From Oceanirhabdus sp942490885 (lineage in GTDB: Bacteria > Bacillota > Clostridia > Clostridiales > Clostridiaceae), in the NCBI GenBank assembly GCA_942490885.1, contig CALNYT010000002.1, positions 2,170,001 to 2,234,000 on the forward strand: a stretch of 64,000 bases of DNA, read 5' to 3'. Both the position numbers and the translations under genes were made by a program. The notes beneath the pieces were generated by a model. The model was given only the letters and a program-made list of their open reading frames with translations. It ran no database searches and was not told the origin of the DNA. Shown piece after piece: positions 54,439 through 63,886 of the stretch (within the stretch, counting starts at the first letter, position 1; each line of letters starts with the position of its first letter).

Positions 54439-54999
54439 TTGAATGATAATAATTGGACTGTGTATGTTATGCTCTCATATACTGGTACATTTCTCAGTAG
54501 AGCAATAAAAAAATACACTAAGGCACCATATTCACATGTATCTATTTCTCTTGAACAAGACCTAACCAATTTTTATAGTTTTGGTAGAAAAATTTCTTTC
54601 TGTCCATTATGGGGGGGCTTTGTTACGGAAGAACTTGACAAAGGTGTGTACAAGCGTTTTAAGAATGCAGAATGTGGGATTTTTGAACTTAAGGTTGACG
54701 AGGAGCAATATTTTAGATTAAAAGATGCTATCGAAGAATTCCAAGTAAATTCAGAAAAACTAAGGTATAATTTTATAGGTTTAATTACATGTGCGATAGG
54801 AGTTTCATATAAAAGGAGTAATTACTATTTTTGTTCCCAGTTTGTTGATGCTGTTTTTAAGAAAGTGGGAATAGAAATTGTTGATAAACCTAGTGAATTT
54901 GTTACACCTACAGATTTTCTTGAGTCAGAGGAGTTCAAATTGATTTATACTGGTAAGATAAAAGATTTGGCATGTAATGGTATTGAAGTATTAGCATAA
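54439..54999 (+). CDS. permuted NlpC/P60 (YiiX/YaeF-like) papain-fold hydrolase
   Basis: The 186-residue protein has the His motif YSHVSISLEQ near 33 and the Cys motif NYYFCSQFVDAVF near 132, in the His-then-Cys order of permuted NlpC/P60 enzymes such as YiiX. They hydrolyse amide or thioester bonds; the substrate is unknown. No signal peptide. TTG start after GGAGGATGAGGGG. Terminator at 55033. Confidence 0.75.
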   Translation: MNDNNWTVYVMLSYTGTFLSRAIKKYTKAPYSHVSISLEQDLTNFYSFGRKISFCPLWGGFVTEELDKGVYKRFKNAECGIFELKVDEEQYFRLKDAIEEFQVNSEKLRYNFIGLITCAIGVSYKRSNYYFCSQFVDAVFKKVGIEIVDKPSEFVTPTDFLESEEFKLIYTGKIKDLACNGIEVLA

Positions 55000-55032
55000 A
55001 CGCAATTATAATTTATAATATTTTTATTAAAC

Positions 55033-55058
55033 AAGGGGGATTGTAAATCAATCCCCCT
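55033..55058 (+). terminator. terminator after the NlpC/P60-like gene
   Basis: AAGGGGGATT/AATCCCCCTC stem; the T-run is weak. Confidence 0.65.
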
Positions 55059-55247
55059 CAGACTTTGTTAAAAATCAATACGGCATCACTAATGCCTCTT
55101 CTTAAATATATTAACAGTCAAAAGTAAATATAAATAATAATTCTGCATATAAATTAACATAGAAGATTTTATATTAAATTTAATTATTGTTAGTTAAATG
55201 TGAAAATTTATATGGGATATTAATATTTAAATTTAGGAGACGTAGCT

Positions 55248-56300
55248 ATGAGTGAGAAGCATAGTATATATTTTCTTATTGATGAATTTGAGGATAGTTT
55301 TAAAGTTGTAAAATCATTGAACTTAAAGGATAAAATTAAAGATTATATAATTAATGAAGAGTTCGATAGAGAATTAGATAATTTCTGTAATAATAAAGAG
55401 CACATACAAAGAATTATTAGATTTATGAAATATTATTACAGAAAAAAAATTATAAATAAAAAGAGAATTAAATCGTGGCTAATAAATTTGTTTTCTGCTA
55501 ATAATTTTTATGGACAATATTGTGAATTAATGGCATATGCATGGATGTATGAAATGGAAATAAAATTCATTCCTCAGATTATGGTAGATAGTAGCGAATT
55601 ACTTAATAAAGAAAAGGTTGAATTAGATGGTTGTATTGATAAAAAAGAGATTTATTTTGATATAAAAGCTTTTGGCATTCAGTTTTATGCTAGAGAAATA
55701 TTCAGAAGAAAGTTACAGGAGCATTTCAAGGGGAAGATTGTTTATATAGAAGGGTTAAGAGACTCAAGTTATAAGGATATTTCAAAATATGCATTTGAAG
55801 CTATGAAGCAAATTGTGGCTTGTCTTGAAAAAAATCAATCTTATTATATTGAAGGATTAAGATGGAATATTAAGATGCTTGATATTGGAAAAGATAATAT
55901 TAATCTTGTGAAGGAAAGACAACAAAAAGAGTTTGATCCATACAGATTTGCTAGAGAAAATAAGTTTTTTTGTATCAGAAAAGCTTCTCAGTTTACAATT
56001 AATAAACCTTTTATATTAATATGCTCATTCTCAGATTCTTTCAATAATTTTTATGACAAGGGAAATCTATTGAATACAAATACAGCACTCAGAGCATTAG
56101 CAAGAAGAACATTTATGGAATTAAATAAATGCAATAAGAAGGCTATACGATTCGATGGAAGATTAGAACAAAATATGGCGGTAAAGGATGTTGTTAAATA
56201 TATTTCAGGGATAATCTTTATTAATTTCAATAGTGGAATGAGTAGGATATTTTTAAATCCTTATGCTAAAAATAAAGTTGAAAAAATTGGAAATATTTGA
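55248..56300 (+). CDS. PD-(D/E)XK nuclease-like protein, orphan
   Basis: The 350 residues contain an arrangement suggestive of a PD-(D/E)XK fold: Glu in QYCELMAYAWMYEM near 92, then Asp in KVELDGCID near 125, and DIK in YFDIKAFGIQF near 137. Such folds occur in restriction endonucleases and repair nucleases. No methyltransferase or other restriction subunit is adjacent. The N-terminal helical region and C-terminal 150 residues are not recognised. GGAGACG precedes the ATG. Function is only a hypothesis. Confidence 0.55.
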   Translation: MSEKHSIYFLIDEFEDSFKVVKSLNLKDKIKDYIINEEFDRELDNFCNNKEHIQRIIRFMKYYYRKKIINKKRIKSWLINLFSANNFYGQYCELMAYAWMYEMEIKFIPQIMVDSSELLNKEKVELDGCIDKKEIYFDIKAFGIQFYAREIFRRKLQEHFKGKIVYIEGLRDSSYKDISKYAFEAMKQIVACLEKNQSYYIEGLRWNIKMLDIGKDNINLVKERQQKEFDPYRFARENKFFCIRKASQFTINKPFILICSFSDSFNNFYDKGNLLNTNTALRALARRTFMELNKCNKKAIRFDGRLEQNMAVKDVVKYISGIIFINFNSGMSRIFLNPYAKNKVEKIGNI

Positions 56301-56436
56301 AATAATTCCTGGGAGAATATATAATGATTGTGAAGTAGATGACTTCGAATATGATATTTATTAGTTATTTTATTTGATATTCTATACTTCTGTGGTAAAA
56401 TATATAGAGTTAAGATAAATACAAAGGTGGAGAAAT

Positions 56437-57270
56437 ATGATAAAAATTGGAACGTATCAAGAATTAGAGATAAAAAGAATAGTTGAACACGGTGCTTATA
56501 TTGGGGTAAAAGAGCATGATGAAGATGATATCTTCCTTCCTACAAAGCAAATTCCAAAAGGTGCAAATATTGGCGACGTAATCGAAGTTTTCATTTATAG
56601 AGATTCAAAAGATAGATTAATAGCAACAACAAAGAAACCCTATGTGGAGCTTGGAGAAGTTGGTTATTTAGAAGTTATAGATAATGCTGTAATAGGAGCA
56701 TTTGTTGATTGGGGACTTGAAAAAGATCTTTTAGTTCCTTTTAAACAGCAATATTATAAATTAAACAAAGGGCAGAGATACTTATTTGGATTATATGAAG
56801 ATAAATCAGGTAGACTTTGTGGTACAACTTCAGTATATAAATACTTAAGCGATGAATCACCATATGTTACTGGTGATTATGTTAATGGTGTAGTTTATAA
56901 GATAAAAGAAGATGTTGGAGTATTTGTAGCTGTTGATAATAAATACAGAGGGCTTATTCCAGAGAATGAACTTTTCACAGAGGTTTATCCAGGAGATGAA
57001 ATAAAGGCAAGAGTAATCAGAAGAAGATATGATGGCAAGCTTGACCTTTCCATGAGGAGAGAAGTTGAAGTTCAAATGGGAGATGATTCTACGATGATTT
57101 TAGAACGACTAGAAAAGAATGAAGGTTTTCTTCCATTACATGATAAGAGTAATCCGGACGAAATAAAAGCTGAATTTAATATGAGTAAGAATGCCTTTAA
57201 AAGAGCCATAGGAAGATTATATAAAGAAGAAAAAATCTCAATAGAGAGTAATGGTATAAGACTAATATAA
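56437..57270 (+). CDS. S1 RNA-binding protein, CvfB/YitL family
   Basis: CvfB proteins carry tandem S1-like OB folds and a C-terminal winged helix and bind RNA; in Staphylococcus they influence virulence gene expression. The 277 residues include three S1-like units (about 1-62, 68-140, 148-215) with AFVDWGLEKDLLVPF near 88 and VGVFVAVDNKYRGLIP near 165, and the end NAFKRAIGRLYKEEKISIE. AGGTGG precedes the ATG. Confidence 0.88.
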   Translation: MIKIGTYQELEIKRIVEHGAYIGVKEHDEDDIFLPTKQIPKGANIGDVIEVFIYRDSKDRLIATTKKPYVELGEVGYLEVIDNAVIGAFVDWGLEKDLLVPFKQQYYKLNKGQRYLFGLYEDKSGRLCGTTSVYKYLSDESPYVTGDYVNGVVYKIKEDVGVFVAVDNKYRGLIPENELFTEVYPGDEIKARVIRRRYDGKLDLSMRREVEVQMGDDSTMILERLEKNEGFLPLHDKSNPDEIKAEFNMSKNAFKRAIGRLYKEEKISIESNGIRLI

Positions 57271-57386
57271 AGAATAAATATCAAAGAACAGAGAACAAAT
57301 AATGACACCTTTCAGACGAGCTGAAAGCTTATAAATTTATATTTAATTAAATTGAAAAATTAACTTGTGAACTAGATTTCTATAGT
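57270..57386. repeat. dispersed repeat family B, copy 2 (internally shortened)
   Basis: Shares AAGAATAAATATCAAAGAAC, then AGAGAACAAAT and CACCTTTCAG..GAAAGCTT, with 31217-31280, then jumps to AATTAACTTGTGAACTAGA, matching the tail of copy 1 near 31452. The right inverted end of copy 1 is missing. It lies directly before the metG promoter. Confidence 0.6.
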
Positions 57387-57414
57387 TGACATACAAATAA
57401 TTATATAGTAATTT
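57386..57414 (+). promoter_or_regulatory. candidate promoter of the metG T-box transcript
   Basis: TTGACA followed after 17 nt by TAATTT; the -35 is perfect but the -10 poor. Confidence 0.4.
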
Positions 57415-57436
57415 TAGTTAAAATGAATGTAAAAGT

Positions 57437-57708
57437 TATGATAAGAGAAAGTACCTTTAAAAGACATGCACAGAGAACTCCAGTATGGTGAAATGGAGAG
57501 ATTAATTTTTAAGGGAAAATGGTCTTTGAACTGCAGGTCGAAAATGCAAATGCGTGAGTAGGCTGAGCCGGGAATTAATGCACCCGTTATAGTGCTAGAG
57601 TATAAGCTATATGCCGTACTTGAAGAGATTGGTATTGTGAGAGGTTGATGAATTAGGGTGGTACCGCGAGATATACTCTCGTCCCTTTATAGGGATGAGA
57701 GTTTTTTT
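57437..57708 (+). promoter_or_regulatory. T-box leader (Met) controlling metG
   Basis: Stem I region with the GGTGAAAT loop, T-box core TTAGGGTGGTACCGCG at about 57653, and terminator CTCTCGTCCCT/AGGGATGAGAG with a T run ending at 57708. The candidate specifier is ATG (Met) at 57519-57521 followed by GTCTTTGAACT, at the same place as AAC in the asnA leader. Uncharged tRNA-Met would turn metG on. Confidence 0.92.
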
Positions 57709-57789
57709 GTCGTTAAAAATAACATTCTTAATAACTAAATCTCTTTCTTCATGGCAAAAGCAAATTTAAAAGTGAAGGGAGAAATTAAA

Positions 57790-59412
57790 ATGAAAGTATT
57801 TATTGGAGGCGCTTGGCCTTATGCAAATGGATCACTACATCTTGGACACATAGCAGCTTTGCTGCCAGGAGATGTGTTAGCGAGATATCATAGATTAAAG
57901 GGTGATGATGTACTCTATGTGTCAGGGAGTGACTGCCATGGAAGTCCTATTGCCCTTAGAGGCAAAAAGGAGAAAAAGTCACCTAAAGAGATTGCAGAGA
58001 GATATCATTGTGAATTTAAGGAAACTTTTGAGGGACTTGACTTTTCATATGATTATTATGGAGCAACCTATGATGAGGCACACTCGGAAGAGGTAAAAAG
58101 ATTACTAGCTATAATTAAAGATAATGATTATATATATGAAAAGGAGAATGAGCAATTTTATTGTGAAAGTTGCGATGAATTTCTTGCTGATAGATTCATA
58201 GAAGGGGAGTGTCCTCATTGTGGATTAATAGCTAGAGGAGATCAATGTGATTATTGTTCAAAGTTGTTATCACCTACAGATTTAATAAATCCAGTATGTA
58301 AAAATTGCGGTGAGGGTCCTATATTAAGAAAAACAAAACATTTATATTTTAAATTATCTGCTTTTCAAGAGGATATTGAGAAGTTGGTAGAGGATAATAA
58401 AAATATTTGGAGAGAAAATGCAATTAATCAAACATTATCATATTTAAACGAGGGGCTTCATGATAGAGCAGTAACAAGAGATATTTCTTGGGGAATAGAT
58501 GTACCATTTGAGGGATATGAAAAGAAGAAAATTTATGTTTGGATAGAGGCAGTCTGCGGGTATTTAACTGGATCTATTAAAGCTAGGGAGGATTGGAGAG
58601 GTTTCTGGCAGGAGAATGATGTTAAAAACTATTTTGTTCATGGAAAAGATAATATACCATTTCACACAATAATATTTCCAGCAATATTGAGAGGGATAAG
58701 CACTGATTTTAAACTTCCAGAAAAGATTATATCTAGCGAATATCTTACCATCGAAGGAAAAAAACTGTCCACAAGTAGAAACTGGGCCATTTGGGTAGAT
58801 GATTTTTTAAGTAGATACAATAGTGATTCTTTGAGATACTATTTACTAGCTAATGGACCAGAAAAAAGAGATTCCGATTTTTCATGGAATGATTTTGTAA
58901 ATCGTCATAATGGAGAACTTCTTGGTGCATTTGGAAACTTAGTTAATAGAACTCTTTTATATATTGAAAAATCCTTTGATAATAAAATACCTAATGGTAC
59001 GGTTAATGAAGAAATTAAAGAATTAACAGTAGAGCTTTTTAAGAATGTTGGAGAGAAAATTGAAAATGGAGAGTTCAAGAAGTCTATAGAGGAAATATTT
59101 AATTATGTGAGATTCGGAAACAAGTATTTTGATACAGAAACACCTTGGATTACTTATAAAGAATATAGACAAAAATGCGATAATACAATTCATAATATTG
59201 TTTATATTATAGCTAATCTGTCAATTCTCCTTGAACCCTTTTTACCTAAAAGTTGCAGCGAAATAAGAAGAGAATTAGGGATAGACATTATCAATTGGGG
59301 TGAGATTAATATTGATGGTTTAAATAAGTTAAACGGTGTTAATAAATTGTTTGATAGAATAGATAAAAAAGTTATAGAAGAAGAAGTAAAAAGATTAAAT
59401 GGAGAAAATTAG
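57790..59412 (+). CDS. metG: methionyl-tRNA synthetase (double zinc-knuckle, no C-terminal tRNA-binding domain)
   Basis: MetRS charges tRNA-Met. The 540-residue protein has PYANGSLHLGHIAA (HIGH-type), four Cys pairs (CESC, CPHC, CDYC, CKNC at residues about 124-178, two zinc knobs), and KLSTS for KMSKS. It ends after the anticodon-binding domain and lacks the EMAP/Trbp111 C-terminal domain of many Firmicute enzymes. ATG at 57790 after AAGGGAG; an earlier in-frame ATG at 57751 is less likely. Met T-box upstream. Confidence 0.95.
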   Translation: MKVFIGGAWPYANGSLHLGHIAALLPGDVLARYHRLKGDDVLYVSGSDCHGSPIALRGKKEKKSPKEIAERYHCEFKETFEGLDFSYDYYGATYDEAHSEEVKRLLAIIKDNDYIYEKENEQFYCESCDEFLADRFIEGECPHCGLIARGDQCDYCSKLLSPTDLINPVCKNCGEGPILRKTKHLYFKLSAFQEDIEKLVEDNKNIWRENAINQTLSYLNEGLHDRAVTRDISWGIDVPFEGYEKKKIYVWIEAVCGYLTGSIKAREDWRGFWQENDVKNYFVHGKDNIPFHTIIFPAILRGISTDFKLPEKIISSEYLTIEGKKLSTSRNWAIWVDDFLSRYNSDSLRYYLLANGPEKRDSDFSWNDFVNRHNGELLGAFGNLVNRTLLYIEKSFDNKIPNGTVNEEIKELTVELFKNVGEKIENGEFKKSIEEIFNYVRFGNKYFDTETPWITYKEYRQKCDNTIHNIVYIIANLSILLEPFLPKSCSEIRRELGIDIINWGEINIDGLNKLNGVNKLFDRIDKKVIEEEVKRLNGEN

Positions 59413-59511
59413 ATTTTTTTAAGTTTATAGGATAATGCTAAAAAAGTGGTATAATCTTATATGTAACAAAAACTAAAGAATAAAAATTATGAAATAGAAG
59501 GTGATTGAATA

Positions 59512-59889
59512 ATGTATGAATTTATAGAATATCCTAAATGTACAACATGTAAAAATGTTAAAAAATGGTTAAAAGAAAATAACATTAGCTTTGAAGATAG
59601 ACATATTGTTGAAAACAATCCAACAGAAGAGGAATTAGAAATTCTTATTAAAAAAAGTGGATTACCAATTAAGAGGTTTTTTAATACAACTGGAATGGCG
59701 TATAGGGAAGGACATTTGAAAAATAAACTTCCAAATATGAGTGATGAAGAAAAAATAAATATGCTTTCAACTAACGGAATGTTAGTAAAAAGACCACTTT
59801 TAGTAGGAGAAGATTTTGTCCTTGTAGGTTTTAAAGTTGATGAATGGAAAGAGAAATTACTTAATAAAAATATAGATGTAGAAGAGTAA
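59512..59889 (+). CDS. Spx/ArsC family protein
   Basis: The 125 residues have a thioredoxin-like fold with CTTC at residues 10-13 (EYPKCTTCKNVKKWL), RFFNTTGMAYRE near 55 and the KRPLLV segment near 92. It belongs to the ArsC/Spx family; a CXXC suggests a redox-sensitive protein or a YusI/YffB-type reductase rather than classical arsenate reductase. Whether it contacts RNA polymerase like Spx cannot be told. GAAGGTGATT precedes the ATG. Confidence 0.88.
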   Translation: MYEFIEYPKCTTCKNVKKWLKENNISFEDRHIVENNPTEEELEILIKKSGLPIKRFFNTTGMAYREGHLKNKLPNMSDEEKINMLSTNGMLVKRPLLVGEDFVLVGFKVDEWKEKLLNKNIDVEE

Positions 59890-59911
59890 GTAAATTAGTT
59901 TTATTATATGA

Positions 59912-59938
59912 GAGGTGCACGCAATGTGTGCCTTTTTT
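59912..59938 (+). terminator. terminator after the Spx/ArsC-like gene
   Basis: AGGTGCAC/GTGTGCCT stem followed by TTTTTT. Confidence 0.75.
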
Positions 59939-59955
59939 AGTGTAAATTAAAACAC

Positions 59956-60060
59956 TATAGAGATTCCAAGTTAAAACTAAATTTATGCATACTCAAAACT
60001 CATTGAAACGCTGCGATTTTGAGACATATATAAATAAAGTTTAACTATGGACTCTCTATA
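59956..60060. repeat. 105-bp palindromic element, family D, copy 2
   Basis: Same length and ends as 41495-41599: TATAGAGATTCCAAGTT at the left and AACTATGGACTCTCTATA at the right. Internal ATTTATGCATACTCAAAACT matches too. Confidence 0.7.
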
Positions 60061-60107
60061 CTTAAATAGAATTGAAATAATTTAATATATGTTTAGAGGG
60101 GGATAAT

Positions 60108-60874
60108 ATGGACAAGAATCAAATGGGAACACTAAAGTTAAAGGGAAAAAAGTTGATAATCTTTGATATGGGGAATACCTTATTGCATTTTCATTCAGGT
60201 AAAAATACTGATGAGGAGAAAGACGTAATGGGATTGAGGAGAATGGTGAAGTATCTTCAATCTAATTTAAAAGTAGAACTGAATTTAAGGAATTAAAAGA
60301 GGGATTTCTAGATAAGTGGTATGGGGATTTTTATTTAAGAAAAGACAAGCTTATCGAATTGAACGTTGAAAAATACATAAATAGCTTTTTAAAGAGAAAA
60401 GGTATTGATCTTACAAGTGAACAATGTGTGATTGTAATGAGAGAGTTTTATACGCCTTATAGAGAACAGATAATTGTAGGGGAAAATGTAGAACATGTAT
60501 TAAAGAAACTAAAAGAAGATGGGTATACAATTGGTGTAATATCTAACTGTATATTATATGATGAACTATATTTAGAGATATTTGAAGAAACAAAAATTAA
60601 AGAGTATATAGATCATTTTGTTTTTAGCTATAGTAATTGTGTTAGAAAACCAGTAGCTAAGTTATTCAGAAAAATGCTTAATGAGTCAGGAATAAGGGCC
60701 GAGGAAGCTTTAATGGTGGGAGATGATATTGAACCAGATATTAAAGGTGCTAGAAAAGTGGGAATAAAAGGGGTATAGTATAATCCTAAAAAAATTATTA
60801 ATTCGTGGGCAAAGGAAGACAGTGAAAACATTGAGATAAATGACTTTAAGGAACTGTTAGAGTTGTTAGGATAG
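60108..60874 (+). pseudogene. HAD-family hydrolase with a frameshift and a nonsense codon
   Basis: The first frame (60108-60296) holds the nucleophile motif LIIFDMGNTLLHF; it shifts at about nt 60270 and the second frame carries TIGVISNCILYDELY, RKPVAKLFRKML and ALMVGDDIEPDIKGARKVG, motifs II-IV of HAD phosphatases. TAG at 60776-60778 then interrupts the same frame, which goes on with YNPKKIINSWAKEDSENIEI to a stop at 60874. Original length would be about 250 residues. Two lesions make it non-functional. Confidence 0.85.
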
Positions 60875-60885
60875 AGGTGAAATAT

Positions 60886-60907
60886 TAAGAACAGAGAACA
60901 AAGGATA
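60886..60907. repeat. fragment of family B repeat
   Basis: AAGAACAGAGAACAAAGGA matches the end sequence of the family B copies. Confidence 0.4.
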
Positions 60908-60966
60908 AAGATAAAGTAGGACTACTCAGTAGAGGAACTACTGGGTAATCCAAGATATAAAAGGAA

Positions 60967-61248
60967 TTATGAATCTGATGAGTATTCTGTATCAAGAGTT
61001 AATTGTGGAGAAGGCATACTTGTTTTTTTATATTCTTTTAAAAGTTCTTTATATGTTGAAAATGGAGCTGGTAAGAACGGATAATAAGGCATCAAGCCTC
61101 CGTATTCAACGTGCCCACCGAGTTTAGCAATTTTTGAAGCACCTGGACGACTCATATAAAAATTATGATTTAATAGTTCTAAAGGAATCATATGATAATT
61201 CTCATTATTAAGAGAGATATCATCTTGTTTAAATCTAAAGATATTCAT
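60967..61248 (-). CDS. protein of unknown function (93 aa)
   Basis: Not recognised. The product is rich in P, Y, L and S with the segment YMSRPGASKIAKLGGHVEYG then LMPYYPFLPAPFSTYKELLK. No membrane segment. AGGAGAT (reverse of ATCTCC) precedes the ATG. A hairpin GGATTACCCAGTAG / CTACTGAGTAGTCC lies downstream (60917-60950). Possibly a spore or envelope protein, but this is only a guess from composition. Confidence 0.6.
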   Translation of the reverse strand: MNIFRFKQDDISLNNENYHMIPLELLNHNFYMSRPGASKIAKLGGHVEYGGLMPYYPFLPAPFSTYKELLKEYKKTSMPSPQLTLDTEYSSDS

Positions 61249-61375
61249 TAGGATCTCCTTAATTTATATTCTATAATAATATATATATAAGAAAATAGTT
61301 TTGTTAATGCTATTAAGAAGCAAATATGATAGAATAAACATAAAAATAGTTATTATATGAGAGAAGGGGATAATA

Positions 61376-61975
61376 ATGGAACTTACTGTTGAAAAAGCAA
61401 GAGAACTATTAGAAGAAGGCGGAATTTTAAATCCAGGACAATGGGTGGGACATTGCATTAATGCAGGTTTGGCAGCTAGAAACATTGCTAAAGAGTGTGA
61501 GGGATTGGATGAAGATAAGGCACAAGCTTATGCTATGATACATGATATTGGAAGACGTGTTGGTAGAACGGGTATGAGACATGCTTTAGATGGATATAAA
61601 TACCTTTCTAAATTAGGATATGAAGATGCTGCTAGAATATGTTTGACTCACTCACATCCAACTGGAGACATGATGGATGGATTCGGTAAATGGGACTGCG
61701 ATCAAGAGGAAATAGAGTTTATCAGAGAATTCTTAAGTAAAAAAGAGTTTGATGATTATGATAAGTTGTGTCAGCTCGCAGATGCACTAGCCCTTGACAG
61801 TGGATTTTTATTAGTTGAAAAGAGAATGATTGGTGTTGTTATGAGACATGGGTTTAAAGAGCTCACTATAAAAAAGTGGGAGAAGACATTTGAAATCAAA
61901 GAGTATTTTGAAAAAAAGATAGGTAGATCTATATATGATGTGTTGCCAGGGGTTAAAGAAAATACTTTTAAATAA
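61376..61975 (+). CDS. HD-domain phosphohydrolase
   Basis: The 199 residues contain the HD-superfamily metal ligands: His in VGHCINAGLAA near 26, HD in AMIHDIGRR near 55, and conserved His residues in CLTHSHPTGD near 92 plus Asp in CQLADALAL near 136. It probably hydrolyses a nucleotide or phosphate ester. Substrate unknown. GAAGGGG precedes the ATG. Confidence 0.85.
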   Translation: MELTVEKARELLEEGGILNPGQWVGHCINAGLAARNIAKECEGLDEDKAQAYAMIHDIGRRVGRTGMRHALDGYKYLSKLGYEDAARICLTHSHPTGDMMDGFGKWDCDQEEIEFIREFLSKKEFDDYDKLCQLADALALDSGFLLVEKRMIGVVMRHGFKELTIKKWEKTFEIKEYFEKKIGRSIYDVLPGVKENTFK

Positions 61976-62118
61976 GATATTAATAATTAAAAAGATTAAT
62001 AAATTTTAAGTTAGCGTATAATTAGTGTAGGAAAATTAAATGTAACAAAATGAAAAGAGTTCCAATCTGTGTTATTATGTTAAGTGACAAAACCAAACAC
62101 AATACAGGAGGAACTCTT

Positions 62119-63504
62119 ATGGAACTAATTATACAGGATTGCATGGAAAAAATCATCAAAAGGACAGAAGAAAATTTAATTAATTTATTATCTGAACAAC
62201 GAGATATATCAGAATTCATAAAAGATACAAGAAACTTACTTAACAATATAGGTGTTGCCCTAGTAAAAGAAGCACTTGAAACAATAGATGCAGCAGTTAA
62301 AATTGATGCTAATAGGAAATGTGAATGGAGCATTGAGAGAAGAGATTCCAAGACTATTGCTACTGAATTTGGGGATGTAACATATGAAAGAACTTATTAT
62401 AGAAATAAGCTTACTGGAGAGTATAAGCACATCTCTGACGAGATAGTAGGAATAAAAGCACATGATAAGATGGACATAGGTTTAAGAGCGAAGCTCGTTG
62501 ATAGTGCAGCAGACTTATCATATAGCAAAAGCGGCAAGGTAATTGAAAATGTTATCAGCTTTACTGATCAAACAGTGATGAATGCTATACGGGATGTTGG
62601 TGCAATTCCTAATAATGCTATTAAGATTAAGACTCGTAAAAAAGTTGTTCCAGTAATCTATATTGAAGCAGATGAAGACCATGTAGCTAATCAAAATGGA
62701 AATTGTATAGAGCCTAAACTCATCTACGTTCATGAAGGAAGAAAGCATGTATCAAAAGATAGACATGAGTTAGTGAATTCAAGATTCTTTTCAGGAGTTT
62801 ACAGCAATAGTGAGGAGATGTGGCTGGAAGTTGCTAACTATCTTGATGATGCATATGACTTAGATAAAGTAGAACAAATCTATATTTCAGGTGATGGTGC
62901 TAGATGGATTAAAGAAGGATTAAATTGGATACCAAATAGTAAATATGTTTTAGATAGATTTCATCTATCTAAATATTTAAGAAGTGCGACAGCACATAGG
63001 AGGGATTTATATCCTATAATGTGGAACTACATTGAGAATGAAGAGAAAGAGTATGTAAAAGAGTTATTTGATGAATTGATTAATGTATGCGAAAGTGATT
63101 ATAAAAAAACTGAAATTAAAGATGCAAAGAGATATGTTCTAAACCATTGGGATGCTGTTTTAGAGAATTTCAATGATAACTATCATGGCTGTAGTGCTGA
63201 AGGACATATAAGTCATATATTATCTGATAGATTAAGTTCAAGACCACTAGGATGGGTAAAGGTTGGCGTTGATCATATGTCACGAATACGAACTTTTAAA
63301 GCTAATGGAGGGGATTTGTTTGAATATATGCTTCAACATAAGCAAAAGAAGATGAAGGAAGAGAGAATTCTTAAGTTAGAAAAAAGGTCATATAAGAATT
63401 TTATTTCGAGAAAATCTAATGAACAGTTAGATAATATAACAGTACTTACCACAGGTAAAACTACATCTATGTTTAAATTCATGAAGGCACTTAGAGGTGC
63501 ATAA
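62119..63504 (+). mobile_element. ISLre2-family insertion sequence transposase
   Basis: The 461-residue transposase starts MELIIQDCMEKIIKRTEENL, has the N-terminal region of ISLre2 proteins (ATEFGDVTYERTYYRNK; SKSGKVIENV) and acidic-rich blocks with EADEDHVANQ and SGDGARWIKEG, then VLDRFHLSKYL. Length is typical. AGGAGGA precedes the ATG. Clear terminal inverted repeats were not found by eye, so the ends are uncertain (probably within 62000-62050 and 63510-63615). Confidence 0.88.
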
Positions 63505-63636
63505 CTACACAGTCCTTCGGACTAAATGCCGATAGGCTTAATTGTGATACTTAAAAATTGATAATACAGCGGAACTAAAAAAATTATTGAAGAGTTTACC
63601 TACAATAACTTGACACTATCAAATTTTAAGAAAAAG

Positions 63637-63665
63637 TTGAATTATTAATTGATTAATGTTAGAAT
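63637..63665 (+). promoter_or_regulatory. promoter of the Cys leader / cysS transcript
   Basis: TTGAAT, 17-nt spacer, TAGAAT. A start about 7 nt downstream would leave a leader of about 25 nt before the short ORF. Confidence 0.6.
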
Positions 63666-63697
63666 AAGTTAAAATATTACATTTAGGAGGCCGTATT

Positions 63698-63781
63698 ATG
63701 ATATTATCAATTACATGTTGTTGCTGTTGTTTAAATCTTAATGAAAATTTAAAACAGTACTCATGCGGCCAAATAGCGTAG
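63698..63781 (+). CDS. 27-residue poly-Cys leader peptide
   Basis: ATG 63698 follows AGGAGG by 7 nt. The peptide is MILSIT, five consecutive cysteines (codons TGT TGT TGC TGT TGT, 63716-63730), then LNLNENLKQYSCGQIA and stop. It sits between a promoter and a terminator (63831-63858) in front of cysS. This is the layout of a ribosome-mediated transcription attenuator: stalling at Cys codons when Cys-tRNA is scarce. In addition ATGCGGCC (63763-63770) can pair with GGCCGTAT (63689-63696) around the binding site. It is not a known protein family. Confidence 0.75.
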   Translation: MILSITCCCCCLNLNENLKQYSCGQIA

Positions 63782-63830
63782 AGAAAGATTTTATTATGTA
63801 AATTTGAAACTAAATATAAATTTATAATAA

Positions 63831-63858
63831 AGGCTGCAGTATAACTGTAGCTTTTTTT
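63831..63858 (+). terminator. attenuator-like terminator before cysS
   Basis: GCTGCAGT/ACTGTAGC stem (one G-T pair) with a short ATA loop and a run of seven T. It lies 50 nt after the leader-peptide stop and 28 nt before the cysS start. A larger AT hairpin (63791-63831) precedes it. Confidence 0.75.
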
Positions 63859-63886
63859 AGTTTTTTAAATGAGGGGGAGGGTAATT

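Noticed and set aside
62260..62748. Minus-strand frames in the ISLre2 transposase
   Set aside because: Antisense shadows of the transposase gene.
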